Positions 15,355 to 24,066 of a DNA stretch of 40,287 nt are shown here, piece after piece. The notes under the pieces were generated by a model. The model saw only the letters and a program-made list of their open reading frames with translations, made no database searches and had not been told where the DNA came from. This stretch comes from Bacteroidales bacterium. Lineage in GTDB: Bacteria > Bacteroidota > Bacteroidia > Bacteroidales > UBA12077. Within the stretch, counting starts at the first letter, position 1, and every line of letters starts with the position of its first letter. The position numbers were made by a program, and so were the translations under genes. The stretch is taken from positions 1 to 40,287 of the forward strand of contig DAOWGM010000158.1 in assembly GCA_030637515.1 (NCBI GenBank), read 5' to 3'.

Positions 15355-16365
15355 ATGAGTAAATATTATATTAAAAAACTTGGGTTTCAAGAACTAGGTA
15401 GCCCAAAATCAGATGGAAGTATCTCTAGAGGGAGATATATGCTTATTTCTAAGAAGTCTGAAGATTTCTTTCCTCATTTAAGTGAAACTGAATTGAATGA
15501 CACAATAATATTACCCATTATATCGCCTGAAAATCATGAGAAAATTTATTGTTCATATGTTTTTCATAATGACAAATTCCATGGCAGTTTAGCTAAAAGT
15601 CCAAGAAACGAATATCGACTATATTTAAATTCTAAGATTGATCCTAATCGTTCTTATTTTAAACCTGATGATATAGTTGTTTTTTCTAAATATGAAGGAG
15701 AAGAAAGTATATCAACTTATCAAATGATTTTAATAAGAAAAGATCAGAGAAATTATAACGTATTAAATACAATTATTAATATTTCCCCATTAGAAGGAGG
15801 ACATGCATTATATAATGAAGAACTTGCCTTTATAGAAACAATAGCTAATAATGTTGAGTCTATTACTTCTATCGTAATTCCAGAAGAGGTAAAAAAAGAT
15901 GTTAAGAAAAAACAAGAAGAGATTAAAGAAGAGATATCAACTGATATTGAAGGCACGAAAGGTGCTAACTTATTTAATTCTGTGAGTTTCAGAGATTTCG
16001 TATTGCTTGGTTATCAAAATAAATGTGCCATTACAAATGAAGCAATATTTTATGATAAATTAATAAATCTTGAAGCAGCACATATAAGGCCTAAAGCTCA
16101 TTCTGGCTCATTTCTTCCATGCAATGGCATTGCAATGTCAAGAGATATGCATTGGGCTTTTGACAGAGGTATGTTTGCAATAAATGAAGATTATACAATT
16201 GATGTACATAAGGATGTTAAAAATTCTCTTTTGAATAGATTTGATAAACAAAAGATCAATTTACCTATCGAAGATTTCTTTAAACCAGAACCAACCTTTT
16301 TAAAATATCACAGGGAAAATATTTTTGGATTGTTTAAACATGCTGGCGTAATCAGAGCTTTGTAA
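15355..16365 (+). CDS. HNH restriction endonuclease subunit
   Basis: The 336-aa protein has an HNH_2-type nuclease domain near residues 200-290: KCAIT (Cys224), LEAAHIRP (His243), CNGIAMSRDMHWAFDRG (Asn257, His266, Asp270) and FAINEDYTI. These would form the beta-beta-alpha-metal active site that cuts DNA. Residues 1-150 are a separate unassigned module with YMLISKK, RLYLNSK and YFKPDDIVVFSK, which looks like a DNA-binding barrel (possibly B3-like). A Lys/Glu-rich linker (about residues 178-198) joins the two. It is the last gene of the operon, matching the usual methyltransferase-first order. It is most likely the cutting subunit of the restriction enzyme. Confidence 0.8.
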   Translation: MSKYYIKKLGFQELGSPKSDGSISRGRYMLISKKSEDFFPHLSETELNDTIILPIISPENHEKIYCSYVFHNDKFHGSLAKSPRNEYRLYLNSKIDPNRSYFKPDDIVVFSKYEGEESISTYQMILIRKDQRNYNVLNTIINISPLEGGHALYNEELAFIETIANNVESITSIVIPEEVKKDVKKKQEEIKEEISTDIEGTKGANLFNSVSFRDFVLLGYQNKCAITNEAIFYDKLINLEAAHIRPKAHSGSFLPCNGIAMSRDMHWAFDRGMFAINEDYTIDVHKDVKNSLLNRFDKQKINLPIEDFFKPEPTFLKYHRENIFGLFKHAGVIRAL

Positions 16366-16692
16366 TGTCAAATACCTAAACAAACTATATGAAATAACCT
16401 ACGTAAACACCGCATCCCATCTTTAAAATGCGAGTTTTGGAATAGTTTGATTATTTTTCATTTTCAAATTTTTCTATTTAAAATATTACTGCATATATGC
16501 TGAGGTTTTCTTAAAAGGTACTGTAAACATTTAGTATCAAATAAGCAATACGTTCAGCTCTGCACCTCCCACGCTCTTGACACACCTTTTAAAAGTGTCT
16601 TATGTTTTGTCTTTAATTGTATTGTAATAATTTAAAAGTAATGTAGAACATGTGCCCGAATTAACACCAAATAATCTCCTTAAATTTATGCT
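16366..16692. other. Intergenic stretch after the restriction-modification operon
   Basis: About 330 bases with no convincing gene in any frame and no clear terminator; only a weak hairpin is visible around 16579-16599. The restriction-modification operon appears to end here. Confidence 0.5.
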
Positions 16693-16693
16693 A

Positions 16694-16724
16694 TTGACCT
16701 TCAGGTATATATATTGTAAATTTG
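16694..16724 (+). promoter_or_regulatory. Bacteroidota-type promoter (TTG / TAAATTTG)
   Basis: TTG at 16694-16696 and TAAATTTG at 16717-16724 are separated by 20 bases, matching the -33/-7 layout of Bacteroidota promoters. They sit 21 bases upstream of the ATG at 16746. Confidence 0.6.
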
Positions 16725-16745
16725 TATAAACTAAATGAAACGATT

Positions 16746-17882
16746 ATGGGAATTAAAATAAATCCTACTAATTTCAAGTGGGGAGCTATTGTAATAATTG
16801 TCTTAATTTTTGTTGCATATTCACTTATTACTAAGAAGGGTATTAAAAAAGTTGAATTCAGTGAATTCAAAATTGAATTTGAAAATCAGGTAAGCGGTCC
16901 ATCAACAACTTATACGACCGAAGAATATGCCTCAACATCTGGTGGTTCAGAATATTACATTCAACCTCACGGTCAATCAGCCATAGCTTTAAGTACTATT
17001 GATGAATTTTTAATAGAATCAGGAAGCGATGATCCTATCAATAGGCACAAAGAATTTATTGCAAATATTCTCGAATCAAGAGATATGAATAATACATACC
17101 AAGAGTCAGATTCAGAAGGTACATTTCTAATGTGGATTACATCAGAAATTAGTTACAATTGCTATAATTACTCAACTTTACTAAAAAGAAACGATGGTAG
17201 TACTCAACTAGCATTTAGGCAAGCTTGCAAAGAAAATAATTTATGGAGTACCGAAATTTCTCCTGAATTAGTTGAAATGGTAAATTCAAGTGGGAATGGG
17301 AATTTAGGCGATCATAGTGAATCAATTATAGCAAGAACAAAAAGTTTAGAAGAAGTTATGTCATGTTTAGCAACTCATAGAGATGAAATAATTAGTGGAT
17401 CATATATACCTAGAGCTTTAATAAATTTGTGTTTTGTTGATGGAGAAATTACATCTGATGAATTTGATAGAGCAGAGCGAGGCGACCTGCTTCTAGGAAA
17501 ACAGTTAATGATGACATTTGCAGTATCTCGTTCTATAGCTGAGTTTGGATATGAGCTTTATTTACAAGAAGAATATATTGGTTCAAAACTATTTTTTGAA
17601 GCTTTGATACTACTTAATCCTTACGATTCATATTTTCACAATGCAGTAGGATCATCTCTAATGTCATTAAATAGAAATGAGGAAGCTTTACTACGTTTTA
17701 ATATGTCTATTCAAAATGAGGAACATTACGTTCATGCATTACTTAACAGAGCTGAATGTTTAATATTATTAAACCGCAAAAATGAAGCTATTGACGACTT
17801 AAATAATGTAATAGAATATGATCAGGAAGATGAGACCCCTTCAGCCATAAGAGCTCAATGGATACTTAATACATATTATTAA
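16746..17882 (+). CDS. Membrane-anchored protein with C-terminal TPR repeats
   Basis: The 378-aa protein has one N-terminal transmembrane segment (about residues 12-30, WGAIVIIVLIFVAYSL) and a Ser/Thr-rich segment (about residues 50-85). A long region without recognised motifs follows, then at least two TPR-like helical hairpins near the C-terminus (YFHNAVGSSLMSLNRNEEAL, then ALLNRAECLILLNRKNEAI). TPRs bind partner proteins, so it may be a scaffold. I start at the ATG at 16746 because the frame upstream offers only a TTG. It has its own promoter and is not overlapped with the restriction-modification operon, so any link to defence is positional only. The function is unknown. Confidence 0.65.
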   Translation: MGIKINPTNFKWGAIVIIVLIFVAYSLITKKGIKKVEFSEFKIEFENQVSGPSTTYTTEEYASTSGGSEYYIQPHGQSAIALSTIDEFLIESGSDDPINRHKEFIANILESRDMNNTYQESDSEGTFLMWITSEISYNCYNYSTLLKRNDGSTQLAFRQACKENNLWSTEISPELVEMVNSSGNGNLGDHSESIIARTKSLEEVMSCLATHRDEIISGSYIPRALINLCFVDGEITSDEFDRAERGDLLLGKQLMMTFAVSRSIAEFGYELYLQEEYIGSKLFFEALILLNPYDSYFHNAVGSSLMSLNRNEEALLRFNMSIQNEEHYVHALLNRAECLILLNRKNEAIDDLNNVIEYDQEDETPSAIRAQWILNTYY

Positions 17883-18048
17883 AATCAATACTCGGTATAC
17901 GTATGGCCATACTCTAATAAAAATACGCAATAATTATCACTGTTAGCTTTACAAACGATCTTGAATTACTCTTTAACATATAGATTAAAAATCGGTATAT
18001 CTACGGTTAAAGTAAAACCAAACCGGTATGCATTTTAATACTAAAAAC

Positions 18049-19890
18049 TTACTTAGAAAGCTTTACTCCTCCTAAATTATAACTAATACCAAAAAACAAA
18101 TTATAGTCCATTTTTTGTTTTGTAGGTGGTGTATTATTATCGGCAGAATAAACATCGCCTACCTCGAAACCGTCGGAAAGCACTGTACGTTCTCCGCAAA
18201 TAACACCACCAGATATTACCCAGCGCTTTTCACTCCCTAACAAAAGACTAGCACCCGCAAGAAAACGAAAGTCGGATTGTAAATTAGTTGTAAATCCTGT
18301 AGTTAATCCAATATTAACGCGGGTTCCGGTTCTAAAATACAAATGCGACATTACCGAAAAAGCATAGTTAAAATCGCCTGAAGGATCATTTTTTATAACA
18401 TTTTGGTGTACTTCGGTAACCGTGATTGTATCGTTCGGACGCACGCTGTAAATATTGGCTTCATTATCTCTAAAGTGAACCGAATCTTTTAATAAGTAAT
18501 TTTCATCGATAAGCCCATGAACAACAAAACCTGTACTAAAATCTATTTTTAAACCTCCGCTGGTAAATAGCTCCAGTTCGTGTGCACTTTTCTTTCTTTT
18601 ATTGCTATAATACTCGAAATTAAGTTTAACTATATCGTTGTTTTTTATTTGCAACCAATTATACAATGGAGGATTGTAATTATACACCTGTTTATAAGCC
18701 TCTAAAAACTTCTTTTTAAAATTTAAATTATCGCCTTTGTATAATTTTAAAATATCAGTATCAACCGATTTCATGGAGATATTTAAATTTTTACATATTT
18801 CTGATAAATTCGATTGTTTTTCATCGACAGCTCCTGTTTCTATTTGTATTCGCGTGTGAAAAGCATTTAAACTATCGATACTTTCGGAAAGTTTTTTACG
18901 GTTTAGTTTTTCGAGTATTGAAAATAATGTATCCGACTGTCCTTCAGTTAAATCCTTGCAAGTCTTAATATAATTAGTTAAACTATCAATATTGTTAAAT
19001 ACACCCTTATTTATAAAAAGTATTAGCTCCTTTTCTATTTTCTCAACTTTTTTATCTGACACGTCATCTTTCAAATATTCCAGAAGACTCGGACAATTAA
19101 AAATAACAGGGATTACCCTTTTACCTTCCGCATCAACTCCCTCTACACCTGCAACTGTACCTGCAACATCTTCAAGCTCGTCTTCATCAGGTTTTTCCAA
19201 ACCCTCTTTTATGATATTTGCAAAAAGCTCTTCGTCTTCGAGGTTTCGATCAATAAATTCGGCTTTAAGTGTTATGCTATCGCTTAGCGAATTGTAATTT
19301 ATATAAGTAAATCTTAAAATGGAATTTACATATGGGTTTATTCTTTTTTTGTATATACCATTTTTGTAATACGAAATTTGGTCATTACCAATGTCGTAAA
19401 GAATATTGTATTTTGGCACACAATTTTGCGCTGGTATTATAGTGTTATAACATTGGGAGTTTACCAAAAGCTTTTGCGCAATGTTATTGGGTTCAATTTT
19501 AAAATGTTTATTAGTATCATTTTTTTGGGGATAACAGATTATAAAATCAATGTGATCAACAGTAAATTTAAATTTTTCCTTTCTCCAGTTCTTTATTGGT
19601 ACTTTTTTATTTTGAATAGTATTTCCTTCGTTCTCTGTAAAAACTTTATTATAGTGGTTGGTATACAAAATTTTATCTCCTGTTTTGTTTCTAATAATTA
19701 TTATGTTTCTCCTTATTTTTTTTGTTTTTGCAAAATACACGGGAGACTCTTTCAATATTTCATACTTCACGCCTTTGTATTTTTGCGCATTTGAATAATT
19801 ACTTGTTGCGAGACTAACAATTAGAAGAAGCAACAACGATTTTACAACAAAAAAATGCTTTTTTTTAAGTTGAGTAGTTCTCTTTTTCAT
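18049..19890 (-). CDS. Exported protein of unknown function with beta-barrel-like C-terminus
   Basis: The 613-aa protein has a basic, hydrophobic signal peptide with a likely cleavage after NYSNA (about residue 35). The middle is polar, with an acidic Asp/Glu-rich patch (about residues 225-245) and Leu/Lys-rich helices that could be coiled (about residues 270-370). The last 130 residues alternate small and aromatic residues (FNYAFSVMSHLYFR, VNIGLTTGFTT, FLAGASLLLG, YNLFFGISYNLGG) as in short outer-membrane beta-barrels. No family is recognised. It lies 33 bases downstream of a 59-aa exported-protein gene on the same strand, probably in one transcript. An outer-membrane location is inferred. 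Confidence 0.6.
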   Translation of the reverse strand: MKKRTTQLKKKHFFVVKSLLLLLIVSLATSNYSNAQKYKGVKYEILKESPVYFAKTKKIRRNIIIIRNKTGDKILYTNHYNKVFTENEGNTIQNKKVPIKNWRKEKFKFTVDHIDFIICYPQKNDTNKHFKIEPNNIAQKLLVNSQCYNTIIPAQNCVPKYNILYDIGNDQISYYKNGIYKKRINPYVNSILRFTYINYNSLSDSITLKAEFIDRNLEDEELFANIIKEGLEKPDEDELEDVAGTVAGVEGVDAEGKRVIPVIFNCPSLLEYLKDDVSDKKVEKIEKELILFINKGVFNNIDSLTNYIKTCKDLTEGQSDTLFSILEKLNRKKLSESIDSLNAFHTRIQIETGAVDEKQSNLSEICKNLNISMKSVDTDILKLYKGDNLNFKKKFLEAYKQVYNYNPPLYNWLQIKNNDIVKLNFEYYSNKRKKSAHELELFTSGGLKIDFSTGFVVHGLIDENYLLKDSVHFRDNEANIYSVRPNDTITVTEVHQNVIKNDPSGDFNYAFSVMSHLYFRTGTRVNIGLTTGFTTNLQSDFRFLAGASLLLGSEKRWVISGGVICGERTVLSDGFEVGDVYSADNNTPPTKQKMDYNLFFGISYNLGGVKLSK

Positions 19891-19923
19891 ACTTTTTGCT
19901 TTATTATTAATTAAATGGGTTTT

Positions 19924-20103
19924 TTAAAAATTCTTAAGACCTTCACGGTCAGAAATTAGAATACAATGCTTTTGAAGTTCAGCAATATCCATTTCGAGGT
20001 TGAACTTATTTTCCACAATTTCAATTGCATCATAATATGCATTTTGAGAAAAACAAAAAATGGAGGTAATCGACAATAAAGATAAAATAACAAGTTTTTT
20101 CAT
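19924..20103 (-). CDS. Tiny exported protein (59 aa), unknown
   Basis: A 59-aa frame reads MKKLVILSLLSITSIFCFSQ and then a polar mature part (YYDAIEIVENKFNLEMDIAE, ending REGLKNF). The N-terminus is a clean signal peptide with cleavage expected after the FCFSQ region, leaving about 40 residues, mostly helical. It precedes the 613-aa exported-protein gene by 33 bases and may be its partner. It has no SD. Its ATG region and upstream leader recur at 27132-27166 beside the SiaC genes. A gene this short could be chance, but the signal peptide and position support it. Confidence 0.5.
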   Translation of the reverse strand: MKKLVILSLLSITSIFCFSQNAYYDAIEIVENKFNLEMDIAELQKHCILISDREGLKNF

Positions 20104-20125
20104 GACATATTTGTTTTAGTATGAA
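20090..20125. repeat. Leader repeat, copy 1
   Basis: The start codon region and upstream leader of the 59-aa gene match 27132-27167 (ACAAGTTTTTTCAT, then ACAT, TTTTAGTATGAA) with only a few differences. Confidence 0.6.
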
Positions 20126-20338
20126 ACATTTGCTCCATTTAACTATTCAAATATGTCCGTTCTTATCCCGTTTAAATATAACAGGAGGAAAGTGTTAAAA
20201 GTGAAATTAGTAATAAAATTTGAAACTACAAAACTCTCATAATAAATAAATTAAAACTTTTTTATCTTTAATTATACTATAAATGGAATTCTTCATTTTT
20301 CGTGTCTACACTTCGACATCCTTCGACTCCCTTCGACT

Positions 20339-20354
20339 CCCGATAGCTATCGGG
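20339..20354. repeat. Perfect 16-base palindrome CCCGATAGCTATCGGG
   Basis: It sits inside a run of CTTCGACT-type repeats at the start of the repeat-rich spacer 20280-20705. A related Bacteroidota intergenic motif, CCTATCGGCAGG, occurs at 32371-32383. Confidence 0.6.
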
Positions 20355-20371
20355 ACAGTGTGACAATAAAA

Positions 20372-20394
20372 GCACAAGCGAAGACGCTTGCGCT
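20372..20394. repeat. Palindromic CACAAGCG repeat, copy in spacer 20280-20705
   Basis: The arms AAGCG and CGCTT face each other around AAGA, flanked by GCAC and GCGCT. Further copies lie at 20447-20468, 20586-20607, 20640-20662 and, as a diverged perfect 9+9 hairpin, 20678-20701. Confidence 0.75.
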
Positions 20395-20414
20395 AAATTG
20401 GTAATTGGGGTGTT

Positions 20415-20440
20415 CATACTTCGACAGGCTCAGCATGACA
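20415..20440. repeat. CTTCGACAGGCTCAGCATGAC repeat, isolated copy
   Basis: This matches the copies at 29623-29649, 29670-29696 and, inverted, 29713-29740. It lies among the palindromic repeats of the spacer. Confidence 0.75.
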
Positions 20441-20446
20441 CTAAGG

Positions 20447-20701
20447 TACAAGCGAGGACGCTTGCGCTAAATTGGGCTTGCAATAAATGAGAACAACAAT
20501 ATAGATTCTTCGCTATGCTCAGAACTCTCTCATAGCTTGCCCCGATTTTATCGGGGAGCGAAGCGAGTAATGACTAAAAAGAAGGAACAAGCGAATACGC
20601 TTGCGCTATAGGGGACATTGCTCAGTGTGACAAGAAAAAGCACAAGCGAGGTGGCTTGCACTATAGGGTGAAAAAAAGGCGCAAGTAAAATCACTTGCGC
20701 C
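20447..20701. repeat. Cluster of four further palindromic repeat copies
   Basis: Four copies of the CACAAGCG...CGCTTG family lie here. The last (20678-20701) is the perfect pair GGCGCAAGT/ACTTGCGCC around AAAATC. The arrangement looks like repeated local copying rather than a coding remnant. From 20702 to 20897 there is no supported gene. Confidence 0.7.
20540..20556. repeat. Hairpin CCCCGAT/ATCGGGG
   Basis: A perfect 7-base stem around TTT, followed by AGCGAAGCGAGTAATGAC. A decayed version of the flanking sequence occurs at 25809-25845, so the unit is part of a composite intergenic repeat. Confidence 0.6.
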
Positions 20702-20897
20702 AATATGAGATTTAGAAACTACTAAAATCTATGTAGAACCCATTGATTAAGAAATTTTAAAAGAATCACAAGAAATTGCTATTAATGCAATAAAATAATT
20801 TCAAAAACCTACTTACCTTCTTACCTAAACTGCATTTTTTATACTCAAAAGAGCCCTTTTAATCTTAAACCAATTATTGAATATCGATCCTCAAAAA

Positions 20898-21194
20898 TTA
20901 ATTTGGTTCAAGTTCTTCCGGAATTTTCATCAGTTTATCACTTTCAACATATCTAAAAGTCTTAGATTCTTTTAACTTATCTTTATTGATATCCATATCA
21001 GTCATATAGTACACCGAATCTTTCCTTACCATAAGAAACTCATCAAGTGGAATTTTTTCACCTCTCAAATCCTGTACTTCAATGTATTCTCCTGATGGAT
21101 CATTATCAATTTCCATTAAGCTTTTCGTGCCATCTCTTTTAGTACACGAAAACAAGCTTAACATTATTATCATTATTATTATGTTTCGATTCAT
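20898..21194 (-). CDS. Small lipoprotein, unknown
   Basis: The 98-aa protein starts with a lipoprotein signal peptide whose lipobox is LFSC (Cys17). The mature part is polar and acidic (DNDPSGEYIEVQDL, DEFLMVRKDSVYYMTDMDI), with no recognised domain. It lies 16 bases downstream of the 145-aa exported-protein gene on the same strand, so the two are probably cotranscribed as the tail of the 735-aa cluster. It should be anchored in the inner or outer membrane. No SD is seen. The function is unknown. Confidence 0.65.
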   Translation of the reverse strand: MNRNIIIMIIMLSLFSCTKRDGTKSLMEIDNDPSGEYIEVQDLRGEKIPLDEFLMVRKDSVYYMTDMDINKDKLKESKTFRYVESDKLMKIPEELEPN

Positions 21195-21210
21195 AATATT
21201 TTGAGCTTAG

Positions 21211-21648
21211 TTATTTACGAAACCATTGCTGCATTGAATAATCCTCTCTATTCGGATCAGTAAAATCTGTATACATATACATCCAAAGTGTATTTGGTCG
21301 ATATTTAGACTTTTTTATGTAAACATATCTTTTTGCAAATCCCTGATCATAAGTTGCATAAACAAATTCACCGGCTTGCTGGGCACCTACCTCACCCCAG
21401 TCGCAATCTGTTGGATGACATTTACCATAAATATGTATATAAAAAGGCGGTCCCGGAGGATATAGTTGTCCATTAAGAATCTGATCTTGACATATAAACC
21501 TGACATTTACTCTTGTAATTCCTCGAGTATCAGGATCAATATTAGACCAATTCCCTTCCTCAAAAGGAGTAAGACAGAGTCCTAAGCTTATTACTACTAC
21601 AATAATAAGAGCTGAAATCTTGAAGATTAATTTTGAAAATCTTTTCAT
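21211..21648 (-). CDS. Exported protein with GKCHPTDCDWG motif, unknown
   Basis: The 145-aa protein has an N-terminal basic stretch and hydrophobic signal segment (about residues 8-27). A compact domain follows with GITRVNVRF (about residues 43-51), IHIYGKCHPTDCDWGEV (about residues 72-88, with two cysteines that could bind metal or form a disulfide) and RYVYIKK. The GKCHPTDCDWG signature recurs, as far as I recall, in uncharacterised bacterial proteins, but I cannot name a family with confidence. It sits between the 735-aa gene (108 bases upstream) and the small lipoprotein gene. An exported or surface role is inferred from the signal. Confidence 0.6.
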   Translation of the reverse strand: MKRFSKLIFKISALIIVVVISLGLCLTPFEEGNWSNIDPDTRGITRVNVRFICQDQILNGQLYPPGPPFYIHIYGKCHPTDCDWGEVGAQQAGEFVYATYDQGFAKRYVYIKKSKYRPNTLWMYMYTDFTDPNREDYSMQQWFRK

Positions 21649-21756
21649 TTGTTGACTAATTTTATTTAGTTATTATTTCTTTTCTAAATAATTTACTTGT
21701 GAGAGCTTAAGTATGGATTACAATACAAGAAATACGTTTCTTTTTTTCTTTACCTT

Positions 21757-23964
21757 TTATGTGATCTCCAATGCAAACGATGCAGTTTCTCTGTAGTCGT
21801 AGCTTTGAATTCGTGAAATGCCTGTAAAGTGCTTCGCATGCACGCGCAGTGTAACGCTAAAAGTGCATTTCGATAGTACCTCACCTGTAGCAGTATTTGT
21901 TAACATGTTCTCAAAAGTCTCGCTACCGGAGGTTACTGCTTCTCCTGTTTCGCCCACATCAGTGTGGTAGGTATCTCCAGTTGGTGGCGAAAGCGCTCCT
22001 ACAGCACCGTTCAAACCACGCTGCCATTTTATGCTGTATTGCCACATGAAAGAATTGTTGTCGCCATTGCCGTCATGTTCAACCCCATTTTCATGAAAGG
22101 CACGGAAGCCTATTGCAAATTTATGATTCCTATTACCGGTCATAAACTGACATTCTTCATCATTTGAAGAATTGTTTTTACGCAAATCAACAATATCTCC
22201 GGCCACGGGTGTATTATCAATCCAAAAAATATGAGCCATATCAGCAAAAGGTACCGGATCAGTATCTACGGCTGAAACCCATCGACGGAACTGGAAATTT
22301 TGCTCTGTTTCTGATCCTGTTGCACCATTCGGCATTATGCGATTTCCTGCTGAATTAAAGACCTCGATAACCAACATATATTTCCCATCAGTAAACTGTG
22401 GATGTGTTGTGTCCCATATTTGATGGCACTGTCCACTCATGTAACGATGGTTTGGTGAACTCCAGTATGGAACTTTAAATAAATTATTCTGAGCACCAAC
22501 GGATACTGGCCCGAGTGTCTCAGGAACGCGAATCAAGTCGCCCGGAATGTCCTTAAGCTTGTCCCATGTAACCGTATTATTTAATAAAACTGGTAGACCA
22601 ACAGGTGAACCTGCTTCATTAACTGCAAAGACCTTTAACCTATAATAATGTACAATATCCTTTAATTCAGGGGAGAACCATAAGCGTAATCTCAATGCAC
22701 CACCCCAAGGGCAGTCGGGTGCATCATTTGTCGTGTATGTACCATCATTTGGATCTAATGTTTCAACTTGAGTTTCTCCATTTTGATTTGGAAAATTAAA
22801 ATGGAATGTGCCATGTTTACCTATGTGCTCTAGCATAACAAACGAATTACCCTCATTTGGAGGCGGATCACCCGGGCCATCAGCGCACACTATAGCTAGT
22901 GGGTTGTAAGTTTTGATATCTGCTGATCCACAAGCTGAGAAATACTCATGCGCTGCCAGACCATCATAAACTGTAGTTAAAACTCCATTGATCAATTGTT
23001 TAACCTTGTAAGCATAGGTAGTAAAACAGTGTCCATAATGCAAGGGATAATGGGGATAATAATGTATGTGCCTATAACAGAAATCAAATTTACCACCAGG
23101 TTTAATCGGAGTTTGACCGACTTTGCGCACCGTACAGTGACAAATTATTGTACGCAAATAAGGACGTTCGAGTATGTACAAGCGAGCTGCATCGGCACTC
23201 ATGGTCCTTAATGTAAGGTAATCATTAAAGAGGTTCTCTGATGGGATCGCAGCAAAATCGAGAGGTACTTTACGTCGCTGTATATCACGCACTTTGGCAC
23301 GCATCAATAGTGGTGTGAAAGGTTCAGGATCGGGTCCCGGGATTGGATCCCAAGGTGGATCAGGTATAGGAATCGGCAGAACTTCTAAGAGTTCTCGCAA
23401 TCGATCAAGTAATGTTTGAATATGAATGTGATGACAGCAGCATTCGCGTTCATATATCTCAATAATTCCATCACACATTGGCAAACATTTATAGGGAAAT
23501 CCAATATGAGGCTGCATTTCTGCTGAAATTGGCATGATACGCGCCACTTGTGCCAGCTCATACATAGGCGCGAATCTATTATCACCTATCAGTTCCCAGT
23601 ACCATGGGCGGCACTTACGTACAGTTCCATTAACACAGACATAATGATAATAAAAACAATCCCAAATATTGCGTGGTAACACAATTCCTTGTTTCCGCCA
23701 AAGTTCGATGTTTTGCTCTACCCGATAACTTGCCAGACTCTTCTTGGGAAGCGTTTTGAAATCGTCAATATCAGGTCCGAATGCAATCAATTTGACATTG
23801 CTAAAATCAATCTTTAATTTCTTGTCTTTGTAGCCACCAAGTTTCTTAACAGGATGTCCACCGACATCAAGCTGGTAGACCGCAATTTGCGGTGCTTTCT
23901 CATCGTCCTTTAGATCAACAAAAGTGACCTTAAGATCAATCATTTTTTCCTTAGGTTTTGCCAT
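21757..23964 (-). CDS. Large His/Cys/Pro-rich protein of unknown function
   Basis: The 735-aa protein has no signal peptide. Visible parts are a beta-rich N-terminal domain (residues 1-125, ending CFYYHYVCVNGTVRKCRPWYW), a Cys/His cluster ECCCHHIHI (residues 174-182), a Pro/Asp-rich linker (residues 196-217), and a second Cys/His segment ICHCTVRK...CYRHIHYYPHYPLHYGHC (residues 274-313). A long beta-rich C-terminal half follows, with repeated Trp/Asn/Gly strands. The clusters could bind metal. I recognise no family. A strong SD (AAGGAGGAAAT) precedes the ATG, and the gene is richer in G and C than its neighbours; both are unusual here and suggest transfer. It is the main gene of a 4-5 gene cluster. 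Confidence 0.6.
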   Translation of the reverse strand: MAKPKEKMIDLKVTFVDLKDDEKAPQIAVYQLDVGGHPVKKLGGYKDKKLKIDFSNVKLIAFGPDIDDFKTLPKKSLASYRVEQNIELWRKQGIVLPRNIWDCFYYHYVCVNGTVRKCRPWYWELIGDNRFAPMYELAQVARIMPISAEMQPHIGFPYKCLPMCDGIIEIYERECCCHHIHIQTLLDRLRELLEVLPIPIPDPPWDPIPGPDPEPFTPLLMRAKVRDIQRRKVPLDFAAIPSENLFNDYLTLRTMSADAARLYILERPYLRTIICHCTVRKVGQTPIKPGGKFDFCYRHIHYYPHYPLHYGHCFTTYAYKVKQLINGVLTTVYDGLAAHEYFSACGSADIKTYNPLAIVCADGPGDPPPNEGNSFVMLEHIGKHGTFHFNFPNQNGETQVETLDPNDGTYTTNDAPDCPWGGALRLRLWFSPELKDIVHYYRLKVFAVNEAGSPVGLPVLLNNTVTWDKLKDIPGDLIRVPETLGPVSVGAQNNLFKVPYWSSPNHRYMSGQCHQIWDTTHPQFTDGKYMLVIEVFNSAGNRIMPNGATGSETEQNFQFRRWVSAVDTDPVPFADMAHIFWIDNTPVAGDIVDLRKNNSSNDEECQFMTGNRNHKFAIGFRAFHENGVEHDGNGDNNSFMWQYSIKWQRGLNGAVGALSPPTGDTYHTDVGETGEAVTSGSETFENMLTNTATGEVLSKCTFSVTLRVHAKHFTGISRIQSYDYRETASFALEIT

Positions 23965-24066
23965 TTCAATTTCCTCCTTTATTTTATTGAATTTAATTGA
24001 TAATCTTTTCTTTTAAATAATATCCCTCCAATAAATGGAGAACCAAATTCCTTAAAACTGGAATTA

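Noticed and set aside
16579-16599. Possible hairpin after the restriction-modification operon (GACAC/GTGTC).
   Set aside because: The stem is short and interrupted and no good T run follows, so it was not called a terminator.
19378-19794. A 138-codon plus-strand frame.
   Set aside because: It is antisense to the 613-aa exported-protein gene and shows only a hydrophobic AT-rich composition, as expected of a shadow.
20280-20705. Repeat-rich spacer considered as a CRISPR array.
   Set aside because: The repeats vary in sequence, spacing and orientation and have no constant-length unique spacers; no cas genes are near.
20733-20797. A plus-strand stretch that reads EPID-stop-EILKESQEIAINAIK, like the tail of a gene.
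   Set aside because: It is too short, contains an in-frame stop, and matches no family I can name, so it was not listed as a pseudogene.
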